Positions 32,738 through 41,685 of a DNA stretch of 64,000 nt are shown in pieces. Source of the stretch: [Actinomadura] parvosata subsp. kistnae (lineage in GTDB: Bacteria; Actinomycetota; Actinomycetes; Streptosporangiales; Streptosporangiaceae); NCBI RefSeq assembly GCF_900323885.1, contig NZ_OOHJ01000018.1:3211001-3275000 (forward strand). Reading direction: 5' to 3'. How positions within the stretch are numbered: the stretch's first letter is position 1; every line of letters starts with the position of its first letter. The notes beneath the pieces are model-generated. The model searched no databases. It was not told the origin of the DNA and saw only the letters and a list, made by a program, of their open reading frames with translations. Both the position numbers and the translations under genes were made by a program.

Positions 32738-34123
32738 GTGGCCCGCCTCGCGGGAGGCGGCGCGCCGGCCCAGGCCGGGCTGCGGCGTGCCGACGGCGCC
32801 ACGGTCGCCGCGATCTTCACGGCGGTGCTGCTGATCGTGCCCGCCCGGCTGGTCATCAAGGGGCTGCCGCTCTCGCTGACGCCCGCCAACGTGGTGAGCC
32901 TGGTCGCGGCGGTGCTGTGGTTGTGCGCGCAGCTCACGCTCACGCTCGGCGCGGCCAAGGGCCGCAACCCGGTGCGTACGGCGCTGTTCGCCTACTTCAC
33001 CTCGATCCTGGCCACGTTCGGCTACTCCACCTGGGGTTACCTGGATTCCGACGAGCTGAGCCTGAGCGACCACGCGTTCGTCCTGGTGATCGCGCTCGTG
33101 GGCATCGCGCTCGTCGTCTGCGACGGCGTCACCGACCGGCGGCGGCTGGACTTCCTGATGCAGACGCTGGTCGTCGGCGGCGCGGTGATCGCCGTGATCG
33201 GCGCCTTCCAGTTCCTGCTCTCGATCGACCTGACCCGCTACCTGGAGCTGCCGATCCTGCGTTACAGCAGCGAGGGCGACTCGTTCGTGCTGGAGCGGGC
33301 CGACCTGCGGCGCGTGGCCGCGACGACCGGGCATCCCATCGAGTTCGGCGTGCTGTGCGCCATGCTGCTGCCGCTGGCCGCCCACTACGCCGTCCAGGCG
33401 CGCCGGCGCGGCGAGCCCGTGCTGCGGTGGTGGGCGTGCACGGGGCTGATCGGGCTCGGCCTGATGTTCTCGGTGTCCCGCTCGGCCATGCTGAGCCTGG
33501 CGGCGGTGGGCACGGTGCTGTTCGCCGGATGGACGTGGCGGCGGCGGCTCTACACGCTGGCCGTGGCCGCCGGCTTCCTCCTCCTGATCAGGATCACCGT
33601 GCCGGGCCTGCTCGGCGCCATCACCGGGCTGTTCTCCAACCTCGGCCATGACGAGAGCATCCAGTACCGCACCCACGACTACGCGGTGGCGGCGCAGGAG
33701 ATCGGCCGGCACTTCTGGCTCGGCCGCGGCGTCGGCACCTGGTACGCCCCCAAGCACCAGGTCTTCGACAACCAGTACATCCTGTCCATGGTCGAGACCG
33801 GCCTGCTCGGCACCCTCACCTTCGCCGGGGTCTTCGCCACGGCCTTCTACGCGGCCCTGCGGGCCAGGCACCTGAGCATCGACCCGGACGACCGCGACCT
33901 CGGCCTGACCATCGCCGCCGTCCTGGTCGCGCCGCTCGTCGGGTCCTTCACCTTCGACCTGCTGTCCTTCCACACCGCGACCGGCGTGTCGTTCGTGCTG
34001 GTGGGGGCGGCGGGCGCGTTGCTCAGGGCGGCCAGGGCCGACCGGCTCGCCCCCGCCCCTTCAAGGGCGGGTCAGCTCGCTCCCGCGCAGGCCAGCGGGC
34101 CGACGATCGAGGTGACCCGATAG
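32738..34123 (+). CDS. O-antigen ligase/polymerase-like membrane protein (Wzy-like)
   Basis: 461 residues, about 11-12 membrane segments. The large extracytoplasmic loop near residues 300-350 has HDYAVAAQEIGRHFWLGRG and GTWYAPKHQVFDNQYIL, the Wzy_C pattern with its conserved His. It polymerises lipid-linked repeat units outside the membrane. It follows wzz closely (three bases). Its last 52 bases overlap the converging beta-helix gene. Confidence 0.9.
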   Translation: MARLAGGGAPAQAGLRRADGATVAAIFTAVLLIVPARLVIKGLPLSLTPANVVSLVAAVLWLCAQLTLTLGAAKGRNPVRTALFAYFTSILATFGYSTWGYLDSDELSLSDHAFVLVIALVGIALVVCDGVTDRRRLDFLMQTLVVGGAVIAVIGAFQFLLSIDLTRYLELPILRYSSEGDSFVLERADLRRVAATTGHPIEFGVLCAMLLPLAAHYAVQARRRGEPVLRWWACTGLIGLGLMFSVSRSAMLSLAAVGTVLFAGWTWRRRLYTLAVAAGFLLLIRITVPGLLGAITGLFSNLGHDESIQYRTHDYAVAAQEIGRHFWLGRGVGTWYAPKHQVFDNQYILSMVETGLLGTLTFAGVFATAFYAALRARHLSIDPDDRDLGLTIAAVLVAPLVGSFTFDLLSFHTATGVSFVLVGAAGALLRAARADRLAPAPSRAGQLAPAQASGPTIEVTR

Positions 34124-34995
34124 CTCTCGTCGATGGTGACCAGTTCGTTGCCGGCCCACTCCGTCTTCGCGCACTCGGAGTCGACCGGCCCGTACACCCA
34201 CGACTTGTCCACGAGCTTGTTGCCGCGCACGATCTGCTTGCCGCTCGCGTTGCGCACCTGGATGCTGTACGTCCCGCCCATGACGAGGTTGTCGGTGACG
34301 GTCACGTCCCGCGACTTGCCGTCCACGAGGAAGATCGGCGCGGTGATGTCCTTCACGCCCCGCTGGTCGACCGTGTTGTGGTGGAACAGCAGGCCCTTGC
34401 CGCCGTTGTAGGCCTGGATGCCGTCGGAGTGGTCGCCCGGCCGCGAGCACAGCTTGACGTAGGAGTCGCGGATCTCCACGTCGTCGCCGGAGAAGCGGAA
34501 GCCGTCGCCGTGCCCCTGCACCAGCACCCTGGTCGCCTTGTACTTGTCGTAGCCGATGGCGGGCATCGTCGCGCACTTGTCCGGGGTGCCCACCGTGGAG
34601 TCGGTGATCGTGAACCGGAACGAGCGCGCCCCGTCGGCGTTGATCACCTCACCGTCGATCACGCTGTTCCTGATCGTGATGTCGTCGGCGTGGACCAGCA
34701 GGTGGCCGGGGATGTGCACGCCGTCGAGCACGGTGCCGGAGCTGCGCACGCGGAAGGCGACGTTCTCCGTGTTGAGCTGCACCTCCTTGAGCTGGAGGCC
34801 GCGCGGCGCGCCCGTGCAGGCGGGCGTCGGGTGGTCGGGGCAGGAGGAGCCGTCGGGGCGGACGATCGCGGGCGGCGGGGACGTCGGGGGCGCGGCCGTT
34901 GGGGGCGCGGACGTCCGGGGCGGCGGCGCCGGGTCGGCCTGGCAGGCCGCCGCCGTCATCATCACGGCGAGGATCAGGAGCACACGTCCGCGCAT
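34072..34995 (-). CDS. Secreted right-handed beta-helix lipoprotein
   Basis: 307 residues. A signal peptide with a lipobox-like end, VMMTAAACQADPAPPP, then a Pro/Thr linker, and from about residue 70 a parallel beta-helix with repeated short strands (TVLDGVHIPGHLLVHADDIT, IRNSVIDGEVINADG, RDVTVTDNLVMGGTYSIQ) as in pectate-lyase-like or carbohydrate-modifying proteins. ATG 34995 has AAAGGTGG before it; GTG 35004 is possible. It may bind or cut the polysaccharide outside the cell. No pectate-lyase Ca/Arg site can be confirmed by eye. Confidence 0.87.
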   Translation of the reverse strand: MRGRVLLILAVMMTAAACQADPAPPPRTSAPPTAAPPTSPPPAIVRPDGSSCPDHPTPACTGAPRGLQLKEVQLNTENVAFRVRSSGTVLDGVHIPGHLLVHADDITIRNSVIDGEVINADGARSFRFTITDSTVGTPDKCATMPAIGYDKYKATRVLVQGHGDGFRFSGDDVEIRDSYVKLCSRPGDHSDGIQAYNGGKGLLFHHNTVDQRGVKDITAPIFLVDGKSRDVTVTDNLVMGGTYSIQVRNASGKQIVRGNKLVDKSWVYGPVDSECAKTEWAGNELVTIDESYRVTSIVGPLACAGAS

Positions 34996-35007
34996 GTCCG
35001 CCACCTT

Positions 35008-35556
35008 TCAGGCGCCGAGCCGGGGGAGCAGCTCGGCCCAGGAGCCCGCGTCGAGATCGCGCCGGCTGACCTCCGCCGCCGGAAGGGGCCAGGCTATCCC
35101 CAGATCCGGATCGTCGTAGCGGACCGCCAGATCCTCGCTCGGATCGTGCTCCCTGTCGATGCGGTAGCACGTGTCGGCCTGCTCGGTGAGCGCCTGGAAG
35201 CCGTGCAGCAGCCCCGGCGGCACGTAGAGCGTGACGAAGTCCTCGTCGTCCAGGCGCACCGCCATGCTGCGGCCGAACGTGGGCGAGCCCGGCCGGGCGT
35301 CCACCAGCACGTCGTGGACCGCGCCGCGCGCACACCGCACCAGCTTGGCCTCGCCCCTGCCGGAGCGCCCGTGCAGGCCGCGGATCACGCCGCGCCGCGA
35401 CCTCGACTGGCTGTCCTGGATGAACGCGCACGGGTCCAGGCCCGCGCCGGCGGCCACGGCCGCGTCGAACGTCCTGGTGAACAGGCCGCGGCCGTCACGG
35501 TGCGGCGCCGGGGTGAACAGCAGCACCCCGTCGAGCTCGCCCTGCTCCACTTTCAT
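35008..35556 (-). CDS. RmlC-like dTDP-4-keto-sugar epimerase lacking the usual Tyr
   Basis: 182 residues, cupin. It has QDSQSRSRRGVIRGLHGRSG with the catalytic-type His, and GLLHGFQALTEQADTCYRID. In the position where classical RmlC has a Tyr before a His/Ser-Pro (YYHP, EPYTP), this protein reads REHDPSED, so the acid Tyr appears missing. It could be a one-site epimerase or act on another sugar. It precedes the beta-helix gene by 12 bases on the minus strand and is divergent from the GT2 at 35586 (29 bases). Confidence 0.83.
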   Translation of the reverse strand: MKVEQGELDGVLLFTPAPHRDGRGLFTRTFDAAVAAGAGLDPCAFIQDSQSRSRRGVIRGLHGRSGRGEAKLVRCARGAVHDVLVDARPGSPTFGRSMAVRLDDEDFVTLYVPPGLLHGFQALTEQADTCYRIDREHDPSEDLAVRYDDPDLGIAWPLPAAEVSRRDLDAGSWAELLPRLGA

Positions 35557-35585
35557 GTCCCGTCCTTCCCGGAAGGCGTCGTCCG

Positions 35586-36430
35586 ATGAAGCCTGTGATC
35601 AGTGTCGTGATCCCGGCGCACAACGAGGAAGCGGTCGTCGCGGCCGGGCTGGACCTGCTGCTCGCGGGGGCCGGGCCCGGCGAGTTCGACGTCGTGGTGG
35701 TGGCCAACGGCTGCTCCGACGGCACGGCGGCGGCCGCGGCGCGGCCGGGCGTGCGCGTGCTGGAGACGCCGGTCGCGGGCAAGGCCGGCGCGCTGCGCCT
35801 GGGCGACGCCGCCTGCCGCACCTTCCCGCGCGCCTACGTGGACGCCGACGTGCGCCTCGACGCGGCCTCGCTGCGGGCCCTGGCCGAGACGGCGAGCCGG
35901 CCCGGCGTGCTGGCCTGCGCGCCCGTGCCCGAGTGGGACCTGGACGGCACCGGGCCGGTGGTCCGCCGGGTGCACCGGGTGCACGACCGGCTCATCGCGC
36001 CCACGCGGGCGCTGGCCGGGGTGGGCGTGTACGTGCTCGCGGAGAAGGGGCACGAGCGGGCCTTCCCGCTGCCCGACGTGATCTCCGACGACGGCTGGGT
36101 GGACGGCTGCTTCACCGGCTCCGAGCGGGTGGTCGTGACCGCGGCCCGGTCGGTGGTGCGGCCCCGCGCACGGTCCGTGCGCACCTGCGCCGGCGGGTCC
36201 GGGTCCGGCAGGGCAACCGCGAGCTGGCCGCGCTCGGCCGTCCTGGACGCCCGCTGCGGCTCGGCGCGCTCGGCCGGCTGCTGGCCTCCCGGACGGTCGG
36301 CCCGCTCGACGCCGCCTGCTACCTGGCCGTGCTCGTGCTGGACCGGCTGCTGACCAGGCTCCGCCGCGGCTCGGCCGGCTGGGGCACCGACGCGGGCAGC
36401 CGTCATCGCGACCCCGCGGCGGGCTCGTGA
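35586..36430 (+). pseudogene. Glycosyltransferase family 2, one-base frameshift
   Basis: The first 190 residues are a normal GT2: ISVVIPAHNEEAVVAAGLDL, VVVANGCSDGTAAAAAR, YVDADVRLDAASL, and DGWVDGCFTGSERVV. After a CCCC run at 36162-36165 the frame reads nonsense-like Ser/Gly/Arg to a stop at 36353, whereas the plus-one frame continues with RAHLRRRVRVRQGNRELA to the end at 36430. With one extra C the product would be about 281 residues. Either a real pseudogene or a homopolymer sequencing error; see the findings. It is divergent from the RmlC-like gene and next to GT4. Confidence 0.8.
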
Positions 36431-36482
36431 CCCGTGCGCCGTGCCGCCGGTAGGGCGGCCTCGCGCCTGGCCCTTGCCGCCG

Positions 36483-37667
36483 TCATCGCGGCCGTACGGC
36501 GGCTTCGTAGGCCGCCAGCAGTGCCGTCTTCGAGTGCTCCCACGACAGCGGGCCCGCCACGCGCTCGCGCCCGATCTCGCCCATGCGCCGCCGCTCGTCC
36601 GGATCGTCCAGGAGCCGCGCGATGAGCTTGGCGAACTCCGACTCGTCGTTGGCGGGCGCGTAGAGCGCCGCCTCGCCCGCCGACACGCGGGCCTCGCGTA
36701 ACTCGAAGGAGACGATGGGTCGGGACATGGCCATGTACTCCATGACCTTGTTCATGGTCGAGACGTCGTTGAGCGGGTTGAGCGGGTCGGGCGACAGGCA
36801 CACGTCGGCCGTCGAGAGGTAACGCATCAGGTCCTCGTCGGGGATGCGGCCGGTGAACTCGACGCAGTCGTCCAGGCCCAGCTCGCCGGCCAGCGCCACC
36901 ATCGCGTCGAAGGTGTCGCCGCCGCCGACGAAGACCGCGTGCCAGTCCGTCCTGCCGTGCTCGCCGCGCAGCCTGGCCAGGCTGCGCAGCGCGTAGTCCA
37001 CGCCGTCCTGCGGGCCCATCACGCCGAGATAGCACAGCAGGTACGGCTTGCCGCGCCGCACCGACGCGTCGGCCGGCACCTGGTGGAAACGCTCGACGAC
37101 GGGCGCGCTGCGCACCACGAACACGTCGTCAGGCCGCTTGCCGCCCCTGGTCAGCGCGATCGTCCGGTAGCTCTCGTTGGTGGCGATCACCACGTGCGCC
37201 GCCCGGTACGTCAGCCGCTCCGCCAGCAGCACCGCCCGGTACAGCAGGTCCTTGCCCCGCCCGAACCGCGACAGGTACAGCTCGGGCACCAGGTCGTGCT
37301 GGTCGAAGACGAAGCGCGTGCCCCGCCATCGCATGGCCAGCGCGACCAGGAAGAACAGGTCGGGCGGGTTGCAGCCGTGCACGACGTCGAACCGGCCGAG
37401 CCGGCGGGCGATCCTGAGCGTGTGCCACAGGGCGGAGCCGTACTCCCGGACGAACCCGACGGGGCCGCCGGTGGCGGCGCGCAGCGGGTAGCGGTGGATG
37501 TGGATGCCGTCGATGACGACCTCCGCCTCCGTGTCCTGCTTGGCGCCCTTGGGGCAGATGACGTGCACCTCCCAGCCGGCCTGGCGCAGGGCGGTGCTCT
37601 CCTGCCAGACGCGCCGGTCGAGCGGTACGGAGAGGTTCTCGACGAGGACGAGCGCTCTACCACCCAA
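36483..37667 (-). CDS. Glycosyltransferase family 4
   Basis: 394 residues, GT-B fold. LVLVENLSVPLDRRVWQEST at the start, HVICPKGAKQDTE, DQHDLVPELY (acceptor side), then the donor-binding half with VFVGGGDTFDAM, VEFTGRIPDEDLMRYLSTAD and MEYMAMSRPIVSFELREARV (the ExxE region). Retaining transferase that extends the repeat unit. Its stop overlaps nothing, but its 5' end overlaps the dehydrogenase stop by 11 bases, making them an operon. Confidence 0.94.
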   Translation of the reverse strand: MGGRALVLVENLSVPLDRRVWQESTALRQAGWEVHVICPKGAKQDTEAEVVIDGIHIHRYPLRAATGGPVGFVREYGSALWHTLRIARRLGRFDVVHGCNPPDLFFLVALAMRWRGTRFVFDQHDLVPELYLSRFGRGKDLLYRAVLLAERLTYRAAHVVIATNESYRTIALTRGGKRPDDVFVVRSAPVVERFHQVPADASVRRGKPYLLCYLGVMGPQDGVDYALRSLARLRGEHGRTDWHAVFVGGGDTFDAMVALAGELGLDDCVEFTGRIPDEDLMRYLSTADVCLSPDPLNPLNDVSTMNKVMEYMAMSRPIVSFELREARVSAGEAALYAPANDESEFAKLIARLLDDPDERRRMGEIGRERVAGPLSWEHSKTALLAAYEAAVRPR

Positions 37668-38964
37668 TGCCTGTGTAGTCCCTTCTGCCCCGATGGGTTT
37701 CCGCGTCAGGAAGGCGTACGAGGTCGACGATCACGCGGTCGCCCGCGCGGGCCAGCGCCTCCAGCACCGGCGCGTCCTTGCAGCCGACGACGCACACCTC
37801 GGCGTGGTCGAGCACGTCGTCCGCCGAGTCGCCGAGCAGGTCGCCGAGGTGCGGCAGGCGGTCGGCGATGTAGGCCCTGTTGGCGCCGACCAGGCGTGAC
37901 AGGGACACGTTGGCGTCGTAGATGCGCAGGTCGTAGCCCTTGCCGAGCAGGCGTTCGGCCAGCTCGACGAGAGGGCTCTCGCGCAGGTCGTCGGTGCCGG
38001 GCTTGAACGACAGGCCGAAGATGCCGATGCGGCGCCGGCCGGGTGCGGTGACGAGCTCGAAGGCGCGCTGCAGGTGGGCCTCGTTGGCCGGCAACACGTG
38101 CGACAGCAGCGGGATGCTCACGTCGGCCTTCCTGGCGGCGTAGACGAGGCCGCGCAGGTCCTTGGGCAGGCAGGAGCCGCCGAAGGCGAAGCCGGGGCGC
38201 AGGTAGGCGGGGCTGACGTTGAGCTTGCGGTCGGCGAGGAAGACGTCCATGACGCGGTGGGAGTCGAGCCCCATGGCCTGGCAGATGGCGCCGATCTCGT
38301 TGGCGAAGCCGATCTTGAGCGCATGGAAGGCGTTGTCCGCATATTTCGTCATCTCGGCGACGGGGATCGGCACCCGGAAGACCTCGCCGGGCAGGCCCTC
38401 GTACAGGGCGGCCACCTTGTCCCCGGAGCCCGGGTCCGACTCGCCGATCACCGTCTTGGGCGGCGCGAAGAAGTCGCGCACGCTGGTGCCCTCGCGCAGG
38501 AACTCGGGGTTGACCGCCACCCCGAAGTCCACCCCCGCCCGCAGGCCCGACGACAGCTCCAGGATCGGCACGAGCAGCTCGGCGCAGGTGCCGGGCAACA
38601 TCGTGCTGCGGAAGACCACCACGTGACCGGGCCGCAGCGCCCGGCCGATCTGCTCGGCCACCCGCTCCAGATACGCCGTGGACAGGCTGCCGTTCTGCGC
38701 CGACGGGGTGCCCACGCAGACCAGCGACACCTCGCTGCCCGCGACCGCCGCGGCGGCGTCGGTGGTGGCGCGCAACCGGCCGTCGGCGACCGTCTTGGCG
38801 ATCAGCTCGCCGATGCGCTCCTCGACGATCGTGGCCTGCCCCTGGTTGATCAGATCGACCTTGTCCGGGTTCACGTCCACCCCGGTCACCTGATGGCCCA
38901 GGGAGGCCAGGCAGGCGGCCGAGACGCACCCCACGTAACCGAGCCCGAAGACACTGATCCGCAT
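37657..38964 (-). CDS. GDP-mannose 6-dehydrogenase-like (AlgD-type) UDP/GDP-sugar dehydrogenase
   Basis: 435 residues. It opens MRISVFGLGYVGCVSAACLA, ends its catalytic half with RPGFAFGGSCLPKDLRGLVY (active-site Cys), and then ESPLVELAERLLGKGYDLRI. Several local stretches (VDVNPDKVDLINQG, NGSLSTAYLERVAEQIG, FAFGGSCLPKD) resemble AlgD, the alginate enzyme, more than UDP-glucose dehydrogenase. It oxidises an NDP-hexose to a uronate using two NAD, supplying acidic sugar. Substrate by eye is best guessed as GDP-mannose. It starts the operon with GT4. Confidence 0.9.
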   Translation of the reverse strand: MRISVFGLGYVGCVSAACLASLGHQVTGVDVNPDKVDLINQGQATIVEERIGELIAKTVADGRLRATTDAAAAVAGSEVSLVCVGTPSAQNGSLSTAYLERVAEQIGRALRPGHVVVFRSTMLPGTCAELLVPILELSSGLRAGVDFGVAVNPEFLREGTSVRDFFAPPKTVIGESDPGSGDKVAALYEGLPGEVFRVPIPVAEMTKYADNAFHALKIGFANEIGAICQAMGLDSHRVMDVFLADRKLNVSPAYLRPGFAFGGSCLPKDLRGLVYAARKADVSIPLLSHVLPANEAHLQRAFELVTAPGRRRIGIFGLSFKPGTDDLRESPLVELAERLLGKGYDLRIYDANVSLSRLVGANRAYIADRLPHLGDLLGDSADDVLDHAEVCVVGCKDAPVLEALARAGDRVIVDLVRLPDAETHRGRRDYTGIGW

Positions 38965-39067
38965 AGCCGCCCTCCGTGTTGGACCGTCTACCGTGGACCG
39001 TCTTTTGGAGGGCAGCGCGCGATTTCCCCCGCCTCCAAGGGATATGTCGGGCAGGCCGATTGGAACG

Positions 39068-40072
39068 TTACCGACTTCTTCGGAAACGTCCGTTCCTGGC
39101 CATCTCCCTGGCCCTGGCCAGCGCCGTCACCGCCGCCCGGCGCACCGGGTTGCGGGTCACGATGCCCTGGCACACCACGCTCTCGCCGGTCTTGGCCCGC
39201 CGCTTGTACTCGTCCTCGCCTCGGCCCAGATCGATCCGCGTGACCCCGAGCGCGGGCGCGGCGCTCACCAGCTCCCGCAGCAGGATCCAGCCCGGCGACA
39301 GCCGCGCCAGCTCCGGGTCGTAGACCGGGAACCACCAGTGCAGCACCCCGCCCGACCTGATGCCGAAGTGCGCCGCCAGGAGCCGCGGCCCGGCGTGCAC
39401 CGTGGACAGCACGCCGCCGAAGGCCGGGTCGCGCGTCTTCAGCAGGCTCTCCAGCAGCCGGATCCGGTCGGGCTCGGCGAAGTAGTCCCTGGCGCCGGTC
39501 GCGGCGTACTGGGCGCGCTTCAGCTCGATCACCCGCGCCAGCGCGTCGGCGTCGGCCGAGTCGGCCTCGAAGCGCACCGCGCCGAGCTCCCGCCCCGCCT
39601 TGGCGGCCCGCCGCCTGGCCTGCCCCATGTTGTCCTTGCCGCTCTTCGAGGCGCGCCCCAGGTACCCTTCCAGGCCGCCGGTGACGTCCAGGTACGGCGA
39701 CGGCCGGCGCGTCACCACGTACCGCTCGAACCCGGGCGCCCCCTCCACCAGGTGGTCGAACGCGTACCCGCCCGCACCCCCGCCCAGCAGGTCCAGCGGC
39801 CGGAACGGGGTGCCCGCGGCCAGGATCGGCCCCTGGAAGTCGGCGCCGGGCCAGCCGACGGGGCGCAGCAGCCGCCCGTCCCTGTGGTGCGGCACGAACA
39901 CGCCGCCGCCCACCGCCACGTGCACGGCCCGGCCGCTGGCGTGCACCGCCGCCGAGAAGCCGGGATGGAAGTACGGGCTGTCCAGCGCCGGATTGCCGGC
40001 CCGGACCTCCTCCCACGCGTCCAGCTCCGCCCTCGTCAGCGCGTCGAACCCCTTGACCTCCATCGCGCTCAT
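39068..40072 (-). CDS. FemAB/GNAT-like acyltransferase (CelD/BioF2 type)
   Basis: 334 residues. A two-GNAT-like fold with SGKDNMGQARRRAAKAGREL in the middle and LLAAHFGIRSGGVLHWWF, WILLRELVSAAPALGVTRI, then the basic end RRAAVTALARAREMARNGRF. This family transfers acyl or aminoacyl groups or acts in exopolysaccharide biosynthesis. ATG 40072 overlaps the GT2 stop by four bases, so it is coupled in a three-gene operon deacetylase-GT2-FemAB. ATG 40063 is an alternative start. Confidence 0.83.
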   Translation of the reverse strand: MSAMEVKGFDALTRAELDAWEEVRAGNPALDSPYFHPGFSAAVHASGRAVHVAVGGGVFVPHHRDGRLLRPVGWPGADFQGPILAAGTPFRPLDLLGGGAGGYAFDHLVEGAPGFERYVVTRRPSPYLDVTGGLEGYLGRASKSGKDNMGQARRRAAKAGRELGAVRFEADSADADALARVIELKRAQYAATGARDYFAEPDRIRLLESLLKTRDPAFGGVLSTVHAGPRLLAAHFGIRSGGVLHWWFPVYDPELARLSPGWILLRELVSAAPALGVTRIDLGRGEDEYKRRAKTGESVVCQGIVTRNPVRRAAVTALARAREMARNGRFRRSR

Positions 40073-40971
40073 TGCGGCAGCGCCGTGAGCCGCCGGGAGG
40101 GCCGCAGCAGCGCCGCCACGCTGGCCCTCGACGTGCGCCGGCCCGCCAGCGCCCGCACCGCCTCGCCCGCGAGCACGGTCAGGTAGTACGCCGTCCCCGA
40201 CACCGGCCCGTGCCGCCGCCGGTACAGGCGCACCTTGTTGACGACGAGCATGGAGGCCAGCATCGGGTTCACCCCCGAGTCGCCGCCGATGTGCTCGATC
40301 ACCGAGGCGGGCTCGTACCAGGTGGCGTAGCCCAGGTCGGCGGCCCGCAGGCAGTAGTCGGTCTCCTCGCTGTAGAGCAGGAACGACTCGTCCCACGGCC
40401 CCACGTCCCGGATGACCTGCGGCGACAGCAGCATGGCCGCGCCGGTCGCCCAGGCGAACGCGCCCGGCTCGGCGTAGTCGCGCGGGTCGGTCACCAGCTC
40501 GCCCAGCGTGCCGATGCGCCCGGCCAGCCCGCCGCCGACCACCGCCTCGACCAGCGCCCGGCCCACGGTCGGCATCCGCCGCAGCGACGGCTGCAGCGTG
40601 CCGTCGGGGTTGACCATGTAGGGCACCGCGATGCCCCGCCCCGGCTCGCGCAGCGAGTCCAGCAGCGGCGCGATGGCGCCGGGGCGCAGCCGGCAGTCGG
40701 GGTTGAGCACGTAGACGCCGTCGAGCCGGTCGAGGTCGAGCCGGGCGATGCCGGCGTTGATCGCCGCCGCGTACCCGGCGTTCCTGCCCACCCGCACCAC
40801 GGTCGCCCCGGCCTTCTCGGCGATGGCGACGGAGTCGTCCTTGGAGGCGTTGTCGGCCACCACGACCTCGGCCAGCTCCACGCCCTTCGCGCCCGGCGGC
40901 AGCGAGTCGAGGCAGCCCTGGAGCACGCCCGCGCTGTTGTAGGTGACGATGACGACCGCGGCCCTGCGCAT
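40069..40971 (-). CDS. Glycosyltransferase family 2 (rhamnosyltransferase-like)
   Basis: 300 residues, GT-A. VVIVTYNSAGVLQGCLDSL, VVADNASKDDSVAIAEKAG, VYVLNPDCRLRPG (DxD-like), and FLLYSEETDYCLRAADLGY, a set typical of dTDP-rhamnosyl and related transferases. Start ATG at 40971 shares one base with the deacetylase stop (TGATG). A helix after residue 240 may anchor it to the membrane. Confidence 0.93.
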   Translation of the reverse strand: MRRAAVVIVTYNSAGVLQGCLDSLPPGAKGVELAEVVVADNASKDDSVAIAEKAGATVVRVGRNAGYAAAINAGIARLDLDRLDGVYVLNPDCRLRPGAIAPLLDSLREPGRGIAVPYMVNPDGTLQPSLRRMPTVGRALVEAVVGGGLAGRIGTLGELVTDPRDYAEPGAFAWATGAAMLLSPQVIRDVGPWDESFLLYSEETDYCLRAADLGYATWYEPASVIEHIGGDSGVNPMLASMLVVNKVRLYRRRHGPVSGTAYYLTVLAGEAVRALAGRRTSRASVAALLRPSRRLTALPQ

Positions 40972-41630
40972 CAGCGCACCCGCTTGTACAGCCGCATGCC
41001 CAGCTTGCCGGCCCGCCGGCCGAGCGAGGGGCCGCTCATCACCCGGCCGATCCAGGAGGTGTCGAGGTCGTGCCTGAGGCTGTTGCGGGCCTGCAGCCAG
41101 GAGCCGGGTCTGGCCCGGCCGCCGTCGCTGGTGTAGGCCCTGGTCACGCCGGCCCGGCGTAAGCGGCGCAGCACCCGCCGGTCGTACGAGCCGAACGGGA
41201 TCGCCACCCGCGACACCGGCGCGCCGGTCAGCTCGCCGAGCACCTCGTGCGCCCGCTCCAGCTCCTCGGCCGCCTGCCGCTCGGTGATCGTGCGCCAGTC
41301 GCGGTGCGCCCAGCCGTGCGAGCCCACCCGCATGCCCTTGCCGACCAGCTCGCGCACGCCGTCGGCGTCCAGCCTGCCGGGCTCGCCGAGCAGCCCGGCC
41401 AGCACGAAGAACTCCGCCTTCAGCCCGCGCTCCAGCAGCCGGGGGAGTGCGATCTCCACGTCGGAGGCGTTGCCGTCGTCGAAGGTGATGCGGACGTCGG
41501 GCCGGCCGGCCACGGCGTCCACCACCTGCTCGAACTGCTCGACCGACACCCACGTCGCGTCCTCGCCCCGATCCAGCTCCCGGGTCGTGCCGCCGATGCC
41601 GTGCACGGTCAGATTCGTCACCGCACGCAT
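40971..41630 (-). CDS. Polysaccharide deacetylase (NodB/CE4 family)
   Basis: 219 residues, without a signal peptide. Motif 1 VRITFDDGNASD (catalytic Asp and metal Asp), motif 2 GSHGWAHRDWRTIT (His-x3-His metal ligands), motif 3 IPFGSYDRRVLRRL. It removes N-acetyl groups from a sugar polymer or a lipid-linked unit; being apparently cytoplasmic it may act on the intermediate. First gene of the deacetylase-GT2-FemAB operon. Confidence 0.9.
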   Translation of the reverse strand: MRAVTNLTVHGIGGTTRELDRGEDATWVSVEQFEQVVDAVAGRPDVRITFDDGNASDVEIALPRLLERGLKAEFFVLAGLLGEPGRLDADGVRELVGKGMRVGSHGWAHRDWRTITERQAAEELERAHEVLGELTGAPVSRVAIPFGSYDRRVLRRLRRAGVTRAYTSDGGRARPGSWLQARNSLRHDLDTSWIGRVMSGPSLGRRAGKLGMRLYKRVR

Positions 41631-41685
41631 CCCGCCCCCTGATCAGAGTGCCGCCAGGAGTGTTATCGCGGCCCGGGATGGACCG

